Below the pieces are notes generated by a model that saw only the letters and a list, made by a program, of their open reading frames with translations, searched no databases and had not been told where the DNA came from. Source: Citrus sinensis (Eukaryota; Streptophyta; Magnoliopsida; Sapindales; Rutaceae). From it: DNA of 64,000 nucleotides. The position numbers and the translations under genes are program-made. Shown piece by piece: positions 37,275 through 46,711 of the stretch; position 1 is the first letter of the stretch, and every line of letters begins with the position of its first letter. The stretch is from the NCBI RefSeq assembly GCF_022201045.2, contig NC_068558.1:40877501-40941500 (forward strand), read 5' to 3'.

Positions 37275-37757
37275 ATGGAACAAAGCTTAAGCTCCAAGCT
37301 AATTTCCAATCCTATTGCAGCTGGCGAACAGAAGAACATCAACAAGATCTTTAAGTCCATCCCAAAGGCATAATACATAATTATTTCTCAAACAAATATA
37401 CAAGAACACTCTCATATTATCACATTGTTGTACGTAGGTTACAGGAAAAATCAACTTCATGCGTGTATCAACGATTAAGGTGAGGTAACGATTTGTGGGA
37501 AAAAAGAGAATAGCGTTTGCCAAAAACACAAAGTTTGTACGGGTTGCAAAAGGGAGGGAATTGACGTAACGTTTTCGAATGGGATTCTTTACTTTAAAAT
37601 GCCAAAGAGAAGTCAATGGTGTGCAGTACAAAATCGACTAGAGATCGCTGCAATAACTCTGAAGCTTGGGGCAGTTGCTGTGCTGTTGGTGGCTGTTGCT
37701 GTTCAAGCATTTTTAGGTTGCATATAATATCGCTAATTCTTTTCGTGTTAAGGACTT
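37275..37757 (+). pseudogene. RTM2-like small-HSP/membrane-anchor pseudogene (unit A)
   Basis: Aligns along its length with the intact gene at 41498-42049. The exon-1 copy has lost one base in codon 3 relative to that gene (ATGGAACAAAGC against ATGGAAACTAAGC), shifting the frame to an early TAA. The exon-2 copy (from about 37438) carries further stops (ACGATTAAGG) and indels. The end still codes an ITLKLGAVAVLLVAVAVQAF-like membrane segment but is interrupted before the final charged tail. Non-functional as a protein gene. Confidence 0.82.
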
Positions 37758-38019
37758 ATATTTACAGGCTTCATATATCATGTTAATCTCTTGATATTAA
37801 TTTAAAGTTCTTTGAAGCACGTATTTAATTACTAATTTTTGTCGATGACAAAATAACAATTGTTAATTGAAATCAAATGAGCTTATGCATTAATTTTCTT
37901 CGTTCTTATGATTTTGCTATTTTGGCTCGTTTAAATTGATTTCTGTCACAAGTAGTGGTGATAAACTTTGATTCACTCCTCGACATGTATGTCAGCTATG
38001 AAACCAGAGCAACGTTACA

Positions 38020-38110
38020 TGTATGGCTCACACAATCACCATCATCATCATCACCACCACAATGAAACGAACGCGGGACAATAGCCGGAGACCCAGATGG
38101 CATAGGGCAT
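38020..38110 (-). pseudogene. Phytocyanin 3'-end fragment (unit A)
   Basis: The minus strand carries GGGTCTCCGGCTATTGTCC and related sequence, matching the GPI-tail codons and 3' flank of the intact phytocyanin gene at 45439. It lies on the opposite strand from, and just after, the pseudogene, as in the intact unit. Decayed, with a CAT/CAC expansion. Confidence 0.6.
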
Positions 38111-38176
38111 GCATGCTTGGTGGTAAATGTAACGTGGCTGAAACAAAGTTTATATATATATATATATATTATAAAG

Positions 38177-38281
38177 GCCGCTGCAACAACTCTGAAACTT
38201 GGAGTGGACGCTGTGGTGTTGCTGCTGGCCGCAGTTGAAGCATTTGTAGCTTGCAAATATCGCCGATGCTTTTCAAGTTAA
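38177..38281 (+). pseudogene. RTM2-like C-terminal fragment (unit B)
   Basis: Thirty-four codons remain open and match the membrane-anchor end of the intact genes: AATTLKLG, a hydrophobic run, then EAFVACKYRRCF and a stop. Nothing of exon 1 or the alpha-crystallin domain precedes it; instead there is a (TA)n tract (38148-38168). Its 3' flank repeats that of unit A (TTCTTTGAAGCAC, ATTGATTTCTGTCACAAGTAGTG), so A and B come from one further local duplication. Confidence 0.75.
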
Positions 38282-38489
38282 CGATGTTAATTTCTTAAAA
38301 AGTAAAGTTCTTTGAAGCACTTATTTATTAATTTGTGTCTAATGCATTAATCGACATAAAATGAGCTCCTTCATTCCTGTGATTTTGCCATTTTGGTTTA
38401 TTAAATTGATTTCTGTCACAAGTAGTGCTGGTGATTGATGAACTCGATTCACTCGTTGACAAGTGAACGCCTTTCAACTGATCATGTAT

Positions 38490-38580
38490 GTCAGATAAAT
38501 GTTGCTCACACATCATTATCGCGATGACCATAAAATGAATGCGGAACAATAATAACCGGAGACCCAGATGGCATAGGGCT
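38490..38580 (-). pseudogene. Phytocyanin 3'-end fragment (unit B)
   Basis: Same block as in unit A, including CCGGAGACCCAGATGGCATA on the plus strand and GTTGCTCACACATCATTATC, equivalent to the stop-codon region of the intact phytocyanin. Confidence 0.6.
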
Positions 38581-38594
38581 TGTTCGGCAACAAG

Positions 38595-39985
38595 TGGCTT
38601 TTTTTTTTTTTTTTTTTTTTCTAAAATCTAAATAGGACTAAGTTAGTTTGAATTTTGAATAGAACTGAACGTCGGAATATAAATTATTTATAATTTTTTT
38701 TCTTGTTTGAATTGCTGAAAACAAATATTAAGTTATTTCTTTTTTAACTTAAAAATTTAAAAACAAGTATTTTTATATTTATACCCTTATAAATGTTAAA
38801 CAAATATAATAAGCACCTCAAAAAACTTAAATAAGATAATATATTATCATAATATAAATCGTGTTCAATTGAATACAACACCTTATATTCTAAATTAGTT
38901 AATCAATTTTATTATAGTTCATGATGTTTTTATATGAAAAATATTTATAAAAAAATTATGAAGGTAAATAATGCTATTTTGAAGGAAATAAAAAAATAAA
39001 ATTAATAATAATCTACCATTATATTATCACAAGTTATAAAGATGGGTAATAATGCGAATTATTAAATTTTATTTAGTTAAGGATGGAAATTAATTAATTA
39101 GAAATGAATATTTTGGAGAATATCTTTTAATGATATCATTATAACTTTTTAGATTAAGTAAAAAGCTAAAAAAAATTGGCTTAAAAACTTAATGATTTAA
39201 TCACTGAAAATTTTCATTAAGTTCAAAAAACAAATTGAGTTAATGACTTAACTGATTGAAACTAAGGTGATGTTTTTTTTTTAATTTGAAATCTGAATAG
39301 GCTTGAATAGATCTCAAATCTAAATAGACCTGAATGTCTGAATTTGAATAATATGTTTGTTTTTTTTAATCTCTGAAGATAAATATTAAGTTGTTTTTTC
39401 AACTTTAAAAACTAAAAACATGTACTTTTACATTCATATCCTTATTAAATTTGAATGTCAAGTGTGTGTGTGTGTGTGTAAGCAAAATGACGTTCAAGTG
39501 AATACGTAATGATTTTGGAATTATAATATATAATTTTTTTTAAATAAAAACAGATTGTATAATTACATAAAAAAGTTTAAGAATAATATCTTTAATTGAT
39601 TACTAGTAATGGGAGATTAAAGAACTTAACGAGAGAAGCAAAGTGAGGAGGGATCCCATGATGGCCAAAAAAAATAAAAATGAGATTATTAGTAAGTAAA
39701 TATGTATAGGTGGGTTTTGTGATAGGCATAAAAAATAAATAATAAAATGGGGATATTTTTTACTTTAAAAATTAGTTGATTGATGGATTTCTTCATTAAG
39801 TAAAAAGTCAAAAAAGATTGACTTATTTTATTAAGTCAAAATTATTTGAAAAATCCCACTAAGTTATAAAAATAAACAACTCTACTTAACTTAATTAATT
39901 AAGTCATTTCAAATCATTAAATTAAAAAAACAAACACCCTCTAAGTTAATTAAGTCATTAAGTCAAAAAAACGAACAATCCCTAA
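38595..39985. repeat. Two adjacent AT-rich, MITE-like repeat units
   Basis: 38600-39260 and 39265-39985 share blocks in the same order: CTAAATAG followed by GACT or GACC, GAAAACAAATATTAAGTT or GAAGATAAATATTAAGTT, AACTAAAAACATGTACTTTTA-like sequence and a final TTAAGTAAAAAG/TTAAGTCAAAAA region. Ends of the GTTTGTTTTT/AAAAAACAAAC type suggest a MITE family. Boundaries are approximate and no target duplication is clear. Confidence 0.45.
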
Positions 39986-40400
39986 AAGTACCATAGCTGA
40001 AAAAATGGTTTAAAAAACAATAATGTACCAACCAATTCACAGCTTATATTGGGAAACCTATAATTCTGGACACTGGTGTTACTATTGAGATCACTCTCTA
40101 CAAAGAAATCGCTTTCAACCTATAATCAGACCCCCCTTTGGTAATTAGTGTGATGTTGTGACTTAAAAGCCACATACAGGATTTCTAACTGTTAAATTAG
40201 AGTTAATAGTAGCATATAATAGTAAAGATAATACCAGTTCATCATGAAAAATGATGAAATCAAATTATCTTAAGCTGTGGCATTTTTCAAAAGTAGTATT
40301 TCATGAAACCCTTTACTAGTTGAATTATATCAACTAAAATCTACAGTCACTTGGTGACTTAATTCATCGAATAGTGTAGAAATCATATAAGTTTTAATTA

Positions 40401-40897
40401 ACAAAAATGACATTCATACAACATTAAGCACAACGTTAAGCACCGAACGGTGTGTTTTGAGTTAAGTATAAATTCTTCACAGTGGCTAACACACAGCTCA
40501 CAACACGCGCAAAACTCACAAAAGTTTCACGCAAAATCTCACCAGAACTGAATGCTCTCTCCATTGGCTCTCTATTTGTGTGGTGACTACCAGCTCTCTC
40601 TCTTTCCCTCCCTCCCGCCCCCGTTGCTCACACATCTGACCTTACTCCCTTTTCACCATTGACTTTCTTTGTCTCTCTCTCTCGCTGTTGGTCTCTCAAC
40701 AGCTCGCTGTCGATTGCATCTCTAACGGCACCTCATTGTCTCTGTTGTCTCAGAAATTTGACTTGCAGCTTCAACTTCACTCTCTCGGCTACTGTAATAG
40801 ATTTGTGGAGGTAATTTGATTTATTTTATATTTGTGCTCAAATTGCCCTGTTCGGTGCTTAATATTGTGCTTAATGTTGTGTGAATATCGGAATTGT
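40401..40897. mobile_element. 497-bp inverted-repeat element inserted in the unit C promoter
   Basis: The left end starts ACAAAAATGACATTCATAC and the right end, reverse-complemented, starts ACAATTCCGATATTCACAC; both continue ACAACATTAAGCACAA and TTAAGCACCGAAC, giving inverted repeats of about 58 bp. TTAATTA flanks both sides (40394-40400 and 40898-40904). The matching region of unit D (44120-44170) lacks the insertion, which confirms the boundaries. The interior is CT-rich with no transposase ORF. Confidence 0.8.
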
Positions 40898-41388
40898 TTA
40901 ATTAATTAATTTGGTAAATGTGTAATCACATGGCTATGAATTAGGAAGAGAAAGTTAGGAATAGGAAAGAGAAGGAATATTTTCTCACTCATGCGTGAGA
41001 AGATAGAATTTCACTTCCAGACTCAGCAGCTAGAGAGCAAGGTGAAGGGAATTGAATTGTACGTATTCGGGTTTCGGTAAACCTCGAAATGTAATAATGT
41101 TAAATAAAAAAGAAAAAGAAAATGTGTAATTACTTATCTGATCCCCTAAGTTACATACATGTAACTTACAACTCTCTTACATGAATAGTGAGTGAGCTTT
41201 AAATGTCTTCAAACTAAGAAAAGAGAATTGTGAAGAAACGAAGGAATATTAATTGTGTCAGCGCATGAGAAGATTGTGTAGAGAGTTGTGAAGGATTCCA
41301 AAGACAAAAGCCAACTCAAATAATAAATTCTCTTTCAGAGCTCAAGCGACCCCTTCAATTCATTATAGCACAAGTATGAATCCAACAC

Positions 41389-41395
41389 ATAAAAA
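41389..41395 (+). promoter_or_regulatory. TATA-like box of RTM2-like gene C
   Basis: CATAAAAAGCAAC about 105 bp before the ATG; corresponds to TATAAAAAGCAAC in units A and D, so this copy has lost the first T of the box. Confidence 0.5.
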
Positions 41396-41497
41396 GCAAC
41401 ACATCAGGGAAATAGGAATGCATATATCATTCGCTCCACAAGACATTTTCCTTCTTTAAAAAAGAAGAAAGAAAAAAAAAAAAAAACAGATACATCA

Positions 41498-42049
41498 ATG
41501 GAAACTAAGCTTCAGCTCCCAGCTGATTTCGAACCCCGTTGCAGATGGCGGAGAGAGGAACATCAATTCGTTCTTGAAGTCCATCTCAAAGGTGGTATAT
41601 ATAAATATTTCTAAATAAATATAATCAAGAAAAATTAGATGCTCTCATTTTCATATTATTACATGGTTGTAGGTTTCAAGAAAGATCAAATTCGTGTCTT
41701 TGTGAACGATCAGGGTAAGCTAAGGATTAGCGGAAAGCGTCCTATAGATGAAAAAAATGTGGAGAGTTTTAGCAAAAGAATCGAAGTTCCTAAGGATTGC
41801 AAAAGGGATCGAATTAAAGCAAAGCTTTCTAATGGAATTCTTCGCTTAACAATGCCAAAGAAAACACATTCACATGCAACACGAAATCAAGCTGCTGCAA
41901 CAGCTGGAAGAAAAACTCTGAAACTTGGAGTTGGGGCGGTTGCTGTGGTGTTGGTGGTGGCGGCAGCTGCTGTTGAGGCGTATGTAGCCTACAAATATCG
42001 CCAATGCTTTTTTAATATAGGCGAAACTTGGCAGTCGTCCAGGATTTAA
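41498..42049 (+). CDS. RTM2-like small heat shock/membrane-anchored protein (unit C)
   Basis: Two exons, 41498-41591 and 41673-42049, joined at phase 1 (156 residues). Exon 1 opens METKLQLPADFEPRCRW; exon 2 completes a short alpha-crystallin (HSP20) domain: GFKKDQIRVFVNDQGKLRIS, then RIEVPKDC and AKLSNGILRLTMPK. A C-terminal hydrophobic segment (about residues 113-133) is followed by AYKYRQCF. This is the layout of Arabidopsis RTM2 (RESTRICTED TEV MOVEMENT 2), which sits in sieve elements and, with RTM1 and RTM3, restricts potyvirus long-distance movement. Most RTM2-like genes have no tested role. It is shorter than Arabidopsis RTM2, lacking the long middle region. An antisense phytocyanin fragment follows at 42484. 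Confidence 0.9.
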
Positions 42050-42483
42050 TAATTTTAGGAATGCCTCATCGTTTATATTTCTTAAATAATACTCGGAACT
42101 AACGAATTTTTTAAGCTTCCCATAATGTATAACTTCCATAAATAAATGTTCGATAAATTAATAATACTGATTAAATAATAAAATCTTTCGGACTCGACTT
42201 AAAACTTTTAGAAATAATCCCGTATTCCCATATCAACAAATTGCATAGAAAGGAAATAGTTTTTACGACAATGAAATTCTTGTGTAGGGCAAAGTATAAA
42301 TCCACAAGGTTTATTATTCTTATTTCTTTATCAAAAATTCTTAATCAAACGAATACAAATGTAAGGATCAGCTTATAGTAATTAACATGCAATATTACTG
42401 CTCACAAAAATTTGCACAACTTGACAAGGAATTTACTTTTGGCCAAGTTCTTACCAGTGCAAAGTTAATCGGCGATCACCTAA

Positions 42484-42562
42484 ATGTTGCTCACACCATG
42501 ATCATTGATCATCACCATAAAACGAATGCCGCTACTGTAACCGGAGACCAGATGGCGTAGGG
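42484..42562 (-). pseudogene. Phytocyanin 3'-end fragment (unit C)
   Basis: The minus strand CTGGTCTCCGGTTACAG and following bases align with the last 16 codons, stop and 3' flank of the intact phytocyanin (SPVTVAAFVLW-like against [13 protein letters not shown], then GGTGTGAG-CAACATTTA). No upstream phytocyanin sequence remains. Confidence 0.78.
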
Positions 42563-43076
42563 CATGTGTTGGCTGTTATGCTTAAGCTATTATGAGATAA
42601 AAGCTATAGTTATTAAGGAAAAACTTATGGGTCTATGACAGATAATATTTTTTTGTTAATTTATACATTTAACAACGATGAAAAAAAAGGGGATCAAGTC
42701 AGAGGAAACAGAAAAGAAATAAACCAGCAGCTGGGCTGTGCCGTCAGAGCCCAACAGGCGTTACCAAACACACAACAGCCCAGCTACTGAGAAAGCAGAG
42801 CCAAACTAGCCCACAATCCAGGAAGCACTACTTATACTGATAGATTAGTTTACTTAGTTAAGGTGCAGCAGCATCACTGTATCATGACTCAACCTAACCG
42901 GGCTTCCCTTCGATTTTTAATTGATAATTTTAAACATACAGTAAAGATGATTCGAGTTTTCTTATTTCATATATATACGTGTATGTATGCATATGTATAT
43001 GAAGTCAAATTATTTAACTTTTAAAATGTAATTGTATTATTGTTAGTATTTTTTGAACATGTCAATGAAATATTAG
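42563..43076. other. Spacer between units C and D, no gene seen
   Basis: Contains a GC-richer patch at 42700-42840 with CCCAGC repeats, possibly transposon-derived, without recognisable ends. Confidence 0.4.
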
Positions 43077-43900
43077 CTAAGCAACCCAAGAGGGGGGTGA
43101 ATTAGATTTTTAAAAATTATGGAGAAATATCAAAACAAAATGCAAATATCAAATAAAATTATTCAAATAATAAATAAATCACAACAATTAAAATGTAAAG
43201 AGATAAGGGAAAGAGAATGGAACACGAGATTTTTACATAGTTCGGCAAACTTTACCTATGTCCACGCCTCCAAACTCATCGGATTTGAGAATTTCACTAT
43301 CTAAACCTTAGAATGTATGGGTTTTACAAATGAAAACCCAAAGTGTGATTTGATAAAAGACCAATCAAGTTCCAAGCACAAGAGAGATTGAATACACAAT
43401 GACAAACTCAATGATGATCGTAGAATCCAACATTATTTGAATTTGATTGAGTTTTTTTATAGTTGGAGAAGAAAACTAGTTGTTGGTGACTTTTTTGGCA
43501 TAATCAGATTGTCGTCCACTGCTGTCGGATCACCATTTTGACATTGTGTAAATTACCGTTATTCAGAATTTTGAATAATCGATTCATTGTTTAGAGTTGT
43601 CGGTTTGCCGTTTTATTCCAAAGACTTGCAAGATATTTATCGACTAGCCGTTTGTTCTAAATGATTCACCAGTTGCAAACTAATTCATCTTTGAAATTTA
43701 TCGGTTAGCCATTATCAATAAACGGTTTATCAGTTTCAAAGAATTTACTCTCTAGAATTTATCGGTTAACCGTTTTTTAATAAACAGTTCACCGTTATCT
43801 TCCAAAATCAAAACTATAAAATTTCCTTAAGAAAGCGGTTTGCTGACTTAGGATTAACAGTTATCAATTTATTTTCAAAATCTTATTTATGTCTAAAACA
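43077..43900. repeat. LTR-like sequence with CGGTTA repeats
   Basis: Starts near AACCCAAGAGGGGGGTGAATTA and contains ACATAGTTCGGCAAACTTTA, wording typical of LTRs of some plant elements. At 43630-43800 imperfect repeats of TTATCGGTTARCC and AATAAACRGTT occur at about 90-bp spacing. No partner LTR, primer-binding site or coding sequence is present, so at most a solo LTR or fragment. Confidence 0.35.
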
Positions 43901-44339
43901 ACTTCATATGGCTTAAAAAATAATTAGATTTAAAGACTCCAACTTATTTATTCCGTTTGTTATTATTAAAATCAATATTATAAAATTATGTATGTTAACA
44001 GTAAACAACTGTGAATTTTTTAAAAGTAATTAATTCTTCATAGAACCTTTACAAGTTGAATTATACACATGAACTAAAATCTACGTTCACTTAAGTAGTT
44101 CATCAAATAGAATAGAAATTATATGAGCATTAATTAATAAGTTGGGTAAAGGTATAATTAATGACATGGCTACCAGGGAGGAGGAAGAAGGAATATTTTC
44201 TCACTGATGCATAAGGAGATAGATTGTCGAGAGAATGAGATTATCCAAAGGCACAAACCAACTCAAATCAAATCCTTTGCTTTCAATAAGGAATTTATTC
44301 CCTTTCAAAGTCCAAAGAAATCTCAAGAGCTAGCCATCA

Positions 44340-44347
44340 TATAAAAA
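44340..44347 (+). promoter_or_regulatory. TATA box of RTM2-like gene D
   Basis: TATAAAAAGCAACC, about 105 bp before the ATG, in a promoter block shared with units A and C. Confidence 0.65.
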
Positions 44348-44448
44348 GCAACCAAGGGAAATAGAGATGCATCAGCGTCATTCACTAGAAAATTACTCTA
44401 TAACTCTCATACAAAAATTAAGCATAGCCAGATTTATATACATAATTG

Positions 44449-45163
44449 ATGGAAACCAAGTTCTCAGTTGATGAGATCGAACCCTTCTGCAAATGGCAAA
44501 AAGAGGAACAACAAGATGTTCTTGAAGTCCATCTCCAAGGTGGTGCTATATCATATTCATTAACAATACACGCATTTTGCTAATAAAATCATCGATCCGT
44601 GATCTCATTAAATTGTTGTTATTGTCGCAGGTTTCCATAAATCACAACTGAAGGTCCAAATCAACAATCTTGGGGAGCTAACTATTAGCGGAGAACGTCC
44701 TCTAGATCAAGAAAATAAACGAGTTCGTTTTCGCAAACAAATAAATGTTTCAAAAGACTGCAAAAAGGAGGAAATTCATGCAAAGCTTTCAGGAGGGATT
44801 CTTTACATAACGATGCCGAAAAGAATCCCTGTTTCGCTTCCTGCGCAAGCTCGAGAACAAATTGTTAATCAAGAAAAGAGTAATAATAATAATGGAAATG
44901 CAAAGCAAAATGATATTGATCATAAGCCTGCTGCCGCGAGCGCAACCACGGCTGGAACAAGCCGTGCCGCTACGTGGAGCATGATGAGCAAGCTGCCGTC
45001 AACAAAGTGCATATCTGGGCTAAAATGTTCTGTTCCAAGGCTACAACAAATGGACAGCAAAACAGCTCTGAAACTTGGGGCTTTGGCTGCTGTCATGGTG
45101 GTGGCTGCTGTTGGGGCATATGCTGCCTACAAATATCGCCGAGCTTTTCATGTTGAAGACTAA
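44449..45163 (+). CDS. RTM2-like small heat shock/membrane-anchored protein (unit D)
   Basis: Two exons, 44449-44539 and 44631-45163, joined at phase 1 (207 residues). METKFSVDEIEPFCKW is followed by the alpha-crystallin core (GFHKSQLKVQINNLGELTIS, QINVSKDC, AKLSGGILYITMPK), then a polar linker of about 60 residues missing from unit C. The end is TALKLGALAAVMVVAAVGAY with AAYKYRRAFHVED. A membrane-anchored HSP20-like protein related to RTM2. A client chaperone or antiviral role is unproven. The convergent phytocyanin gene on the other strand stops 276 bp downstream, so the 3' ends face each other closely and may overlap as transcripts. Confidence 0.9.
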
Positions 45164-45438
45164 TTAATTTACAGACTCCAACAGTATTTATGTTGTTTTC
45201 TTAAATTATTCCTTTGCTTGATGAGAAAAAAACAATGCCTTGAAATGAAACGATCGGCTTCATTTTCTTAAATCCAAAAAAATTATTATTACTTTTTTCA
45301 ATTAATCCATACAAGTATATGTATAAAGAAGAGTAGAAAAAAGCAGCTTATTAATAGGCTATGTGCTGCTTGTGAAATTTTGCACCAACTTAATGTCACA
45401 CAAAGAATTTATTGTTGGCCGACATATAAATGTTGCTC

Positions 45439-46045
45439 TCACACCATGATCATAGCCATAAAGACGAGTGCAGCGACGATAACTGGGAAGCCAGTTGAGA
45501 TGATCCCGGAAGCAGCGTTATCTTCGGGAGTACTCGGAGATGGTGCCGGAGCATCGGAAATGACGTTAATGGCCAGCTTCTGGCCAAGGTCAGCACAGTG
45601 CCTCTTGGCGCCAACTTTGCCGCAAATGTACCATTTCTTTCCCGGGGTGGCGAGGGGGATCGTGTCGTTTCCACTGATGAGTGGCTCGCTCAGTTTTGAG
45701 GCAACGCAGTCCTTGAATTCGCTAGCGTTCACTTTAATCACATTGTGATTAGGAGGCGCGTATCTGAACACTGAAAAACATTATAAACCAAATTAAAAAA
45801 AAAAAATTAGTATTATCAAAATAATTGCTTTTCAATTATTACCTTGCCCGCTAAGAAGTTAATTATTTAATATTTTATGTACCTAATGTGTCACCAACAC
45901 GAAAAACTTTGTCCTTAGCCCAAGCTGCATAATCAAAGCCGGTCGTCCACCCGGTTTCATCACCGACGATGTGTTCCGTTGCCATGGCAACTGCCGGAAA
46001 AACAATTGCGACGATCGCAAGGGTGACAAACCGATAAGAAGCCAT
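45439..46045 (-). CDS. Phytocyanin (blue copper protein), mavicyanin/stellacyanin-like, GPI-anchored
   Basis: Two exons, 46045-45883 and 45770-45439, joined at phase 1 (164 residues). A signal peptide (about 1-22) is followed by the cupredoxin fold: [35 protein letters not shown]. Probable copper ligands are His63, Cys104, His112 and Gln118; Cys76 and Cys113 would form the conserved disulfide. A short Pro/Ser stretch ([11 protein letters not shown]) and a hydrophobic C-terminus (about 145-164) indicate a GPI anchor, hence an apoplastic or plasma-membrane position. Spacing Cys-x7-His-x5-Gln is longer than the usual Cys-x4-His-x4-Gln/Met, so copper binding may be altered. A TATA box at 46151-46160 supports the start. 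The substrate is unknown, as for most phytocyanins. Confidence 0.93.
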
Positions 46046-46150
46046 TAGAATAATATTGAAGCTTAAATTAAAGAGTATTAACCAGTGAAATATGAGTAAA
46101 AGGTTTTGTTATAAGCTTCAATTGTGATCTTGTAATGGGTTATTTGGGGT

Positions 46151-46160
46151 CTATTTATAG
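46151..46160 (-). promoter_or_regulatory. TATA box of the phytocyanin gene
   Basis: The minus strand reads CACTATAAATAGACC about 107-115 bp upstream of the ATG, a consensus plant TATA box at a plausible distance. Confidence 0.75.
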
Positions 46161-46472
46161 TGAATAATTGTCAGTGAAAATCAGATCATCTGCTTTAATA
46201 ATTAACTTGAAAACAAGAAACAAACTGGCAAAGGGCTGGCTGGCATCGTGGCATATTATTACATTTCACAATGTGTTTGCTTTGAGAATTGGAACCTCGG
46301 GTTATACAAAAGAACTGAGGAAGTCAAAATGATGTCTTTTGTTTTGAGTAAAGACATGCGAATAAGGATAAGGAAATTGGTGGTGTTGTGCGTATAATTG
46401 TTGTTTTAGTGCTGTTTTGGTTTGAGGGGAAATGCAGTGATTAATTCGAGACAGAAGTTTACCGCCGGCTTT

Positions 46473-46694
46473 TTTTTTTTTTTTGGTCTTATCCACGAGG
46501 TATCCTGGGGAGGGCCCCAACTGTGGGAGACACCTTTAAGCCCGTACCACAACCCAGACTAGAAGTCCCCGCTCGAACCGGGAGGCACAGGTTCTCCCAA
46601 CAAAGGCGACTTCCCTGCGACTCGAACTGGGGAGCAAACCCAGTCAAGCCACTTAAGGGGACTCCATTGCCAGTGGAGCCAACACTTTGTTGGT
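46473..46694 (-). mobile_element. tRNA-derived SINE, copy 2
   Basis: About 222 bp, with the A-tail shown as the T-run at its left end. Flanked by a 17-bp perfect target duplication, AGTTTACCGCCGGCTTT (46456-46472 and 46695-46711). On the minus strand it starts ACCAACAAAGTGTTGGCTCC and carries a B-box-like AGTTCGAGTCG. Closely related to copy 1 at 12648. It sits about 430 bp upstream of the phytocyanin ATG. Confidence 0.9.
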
Positions 46695-46711
46695 AGTTTA
46701 CCGCCGGCTTT

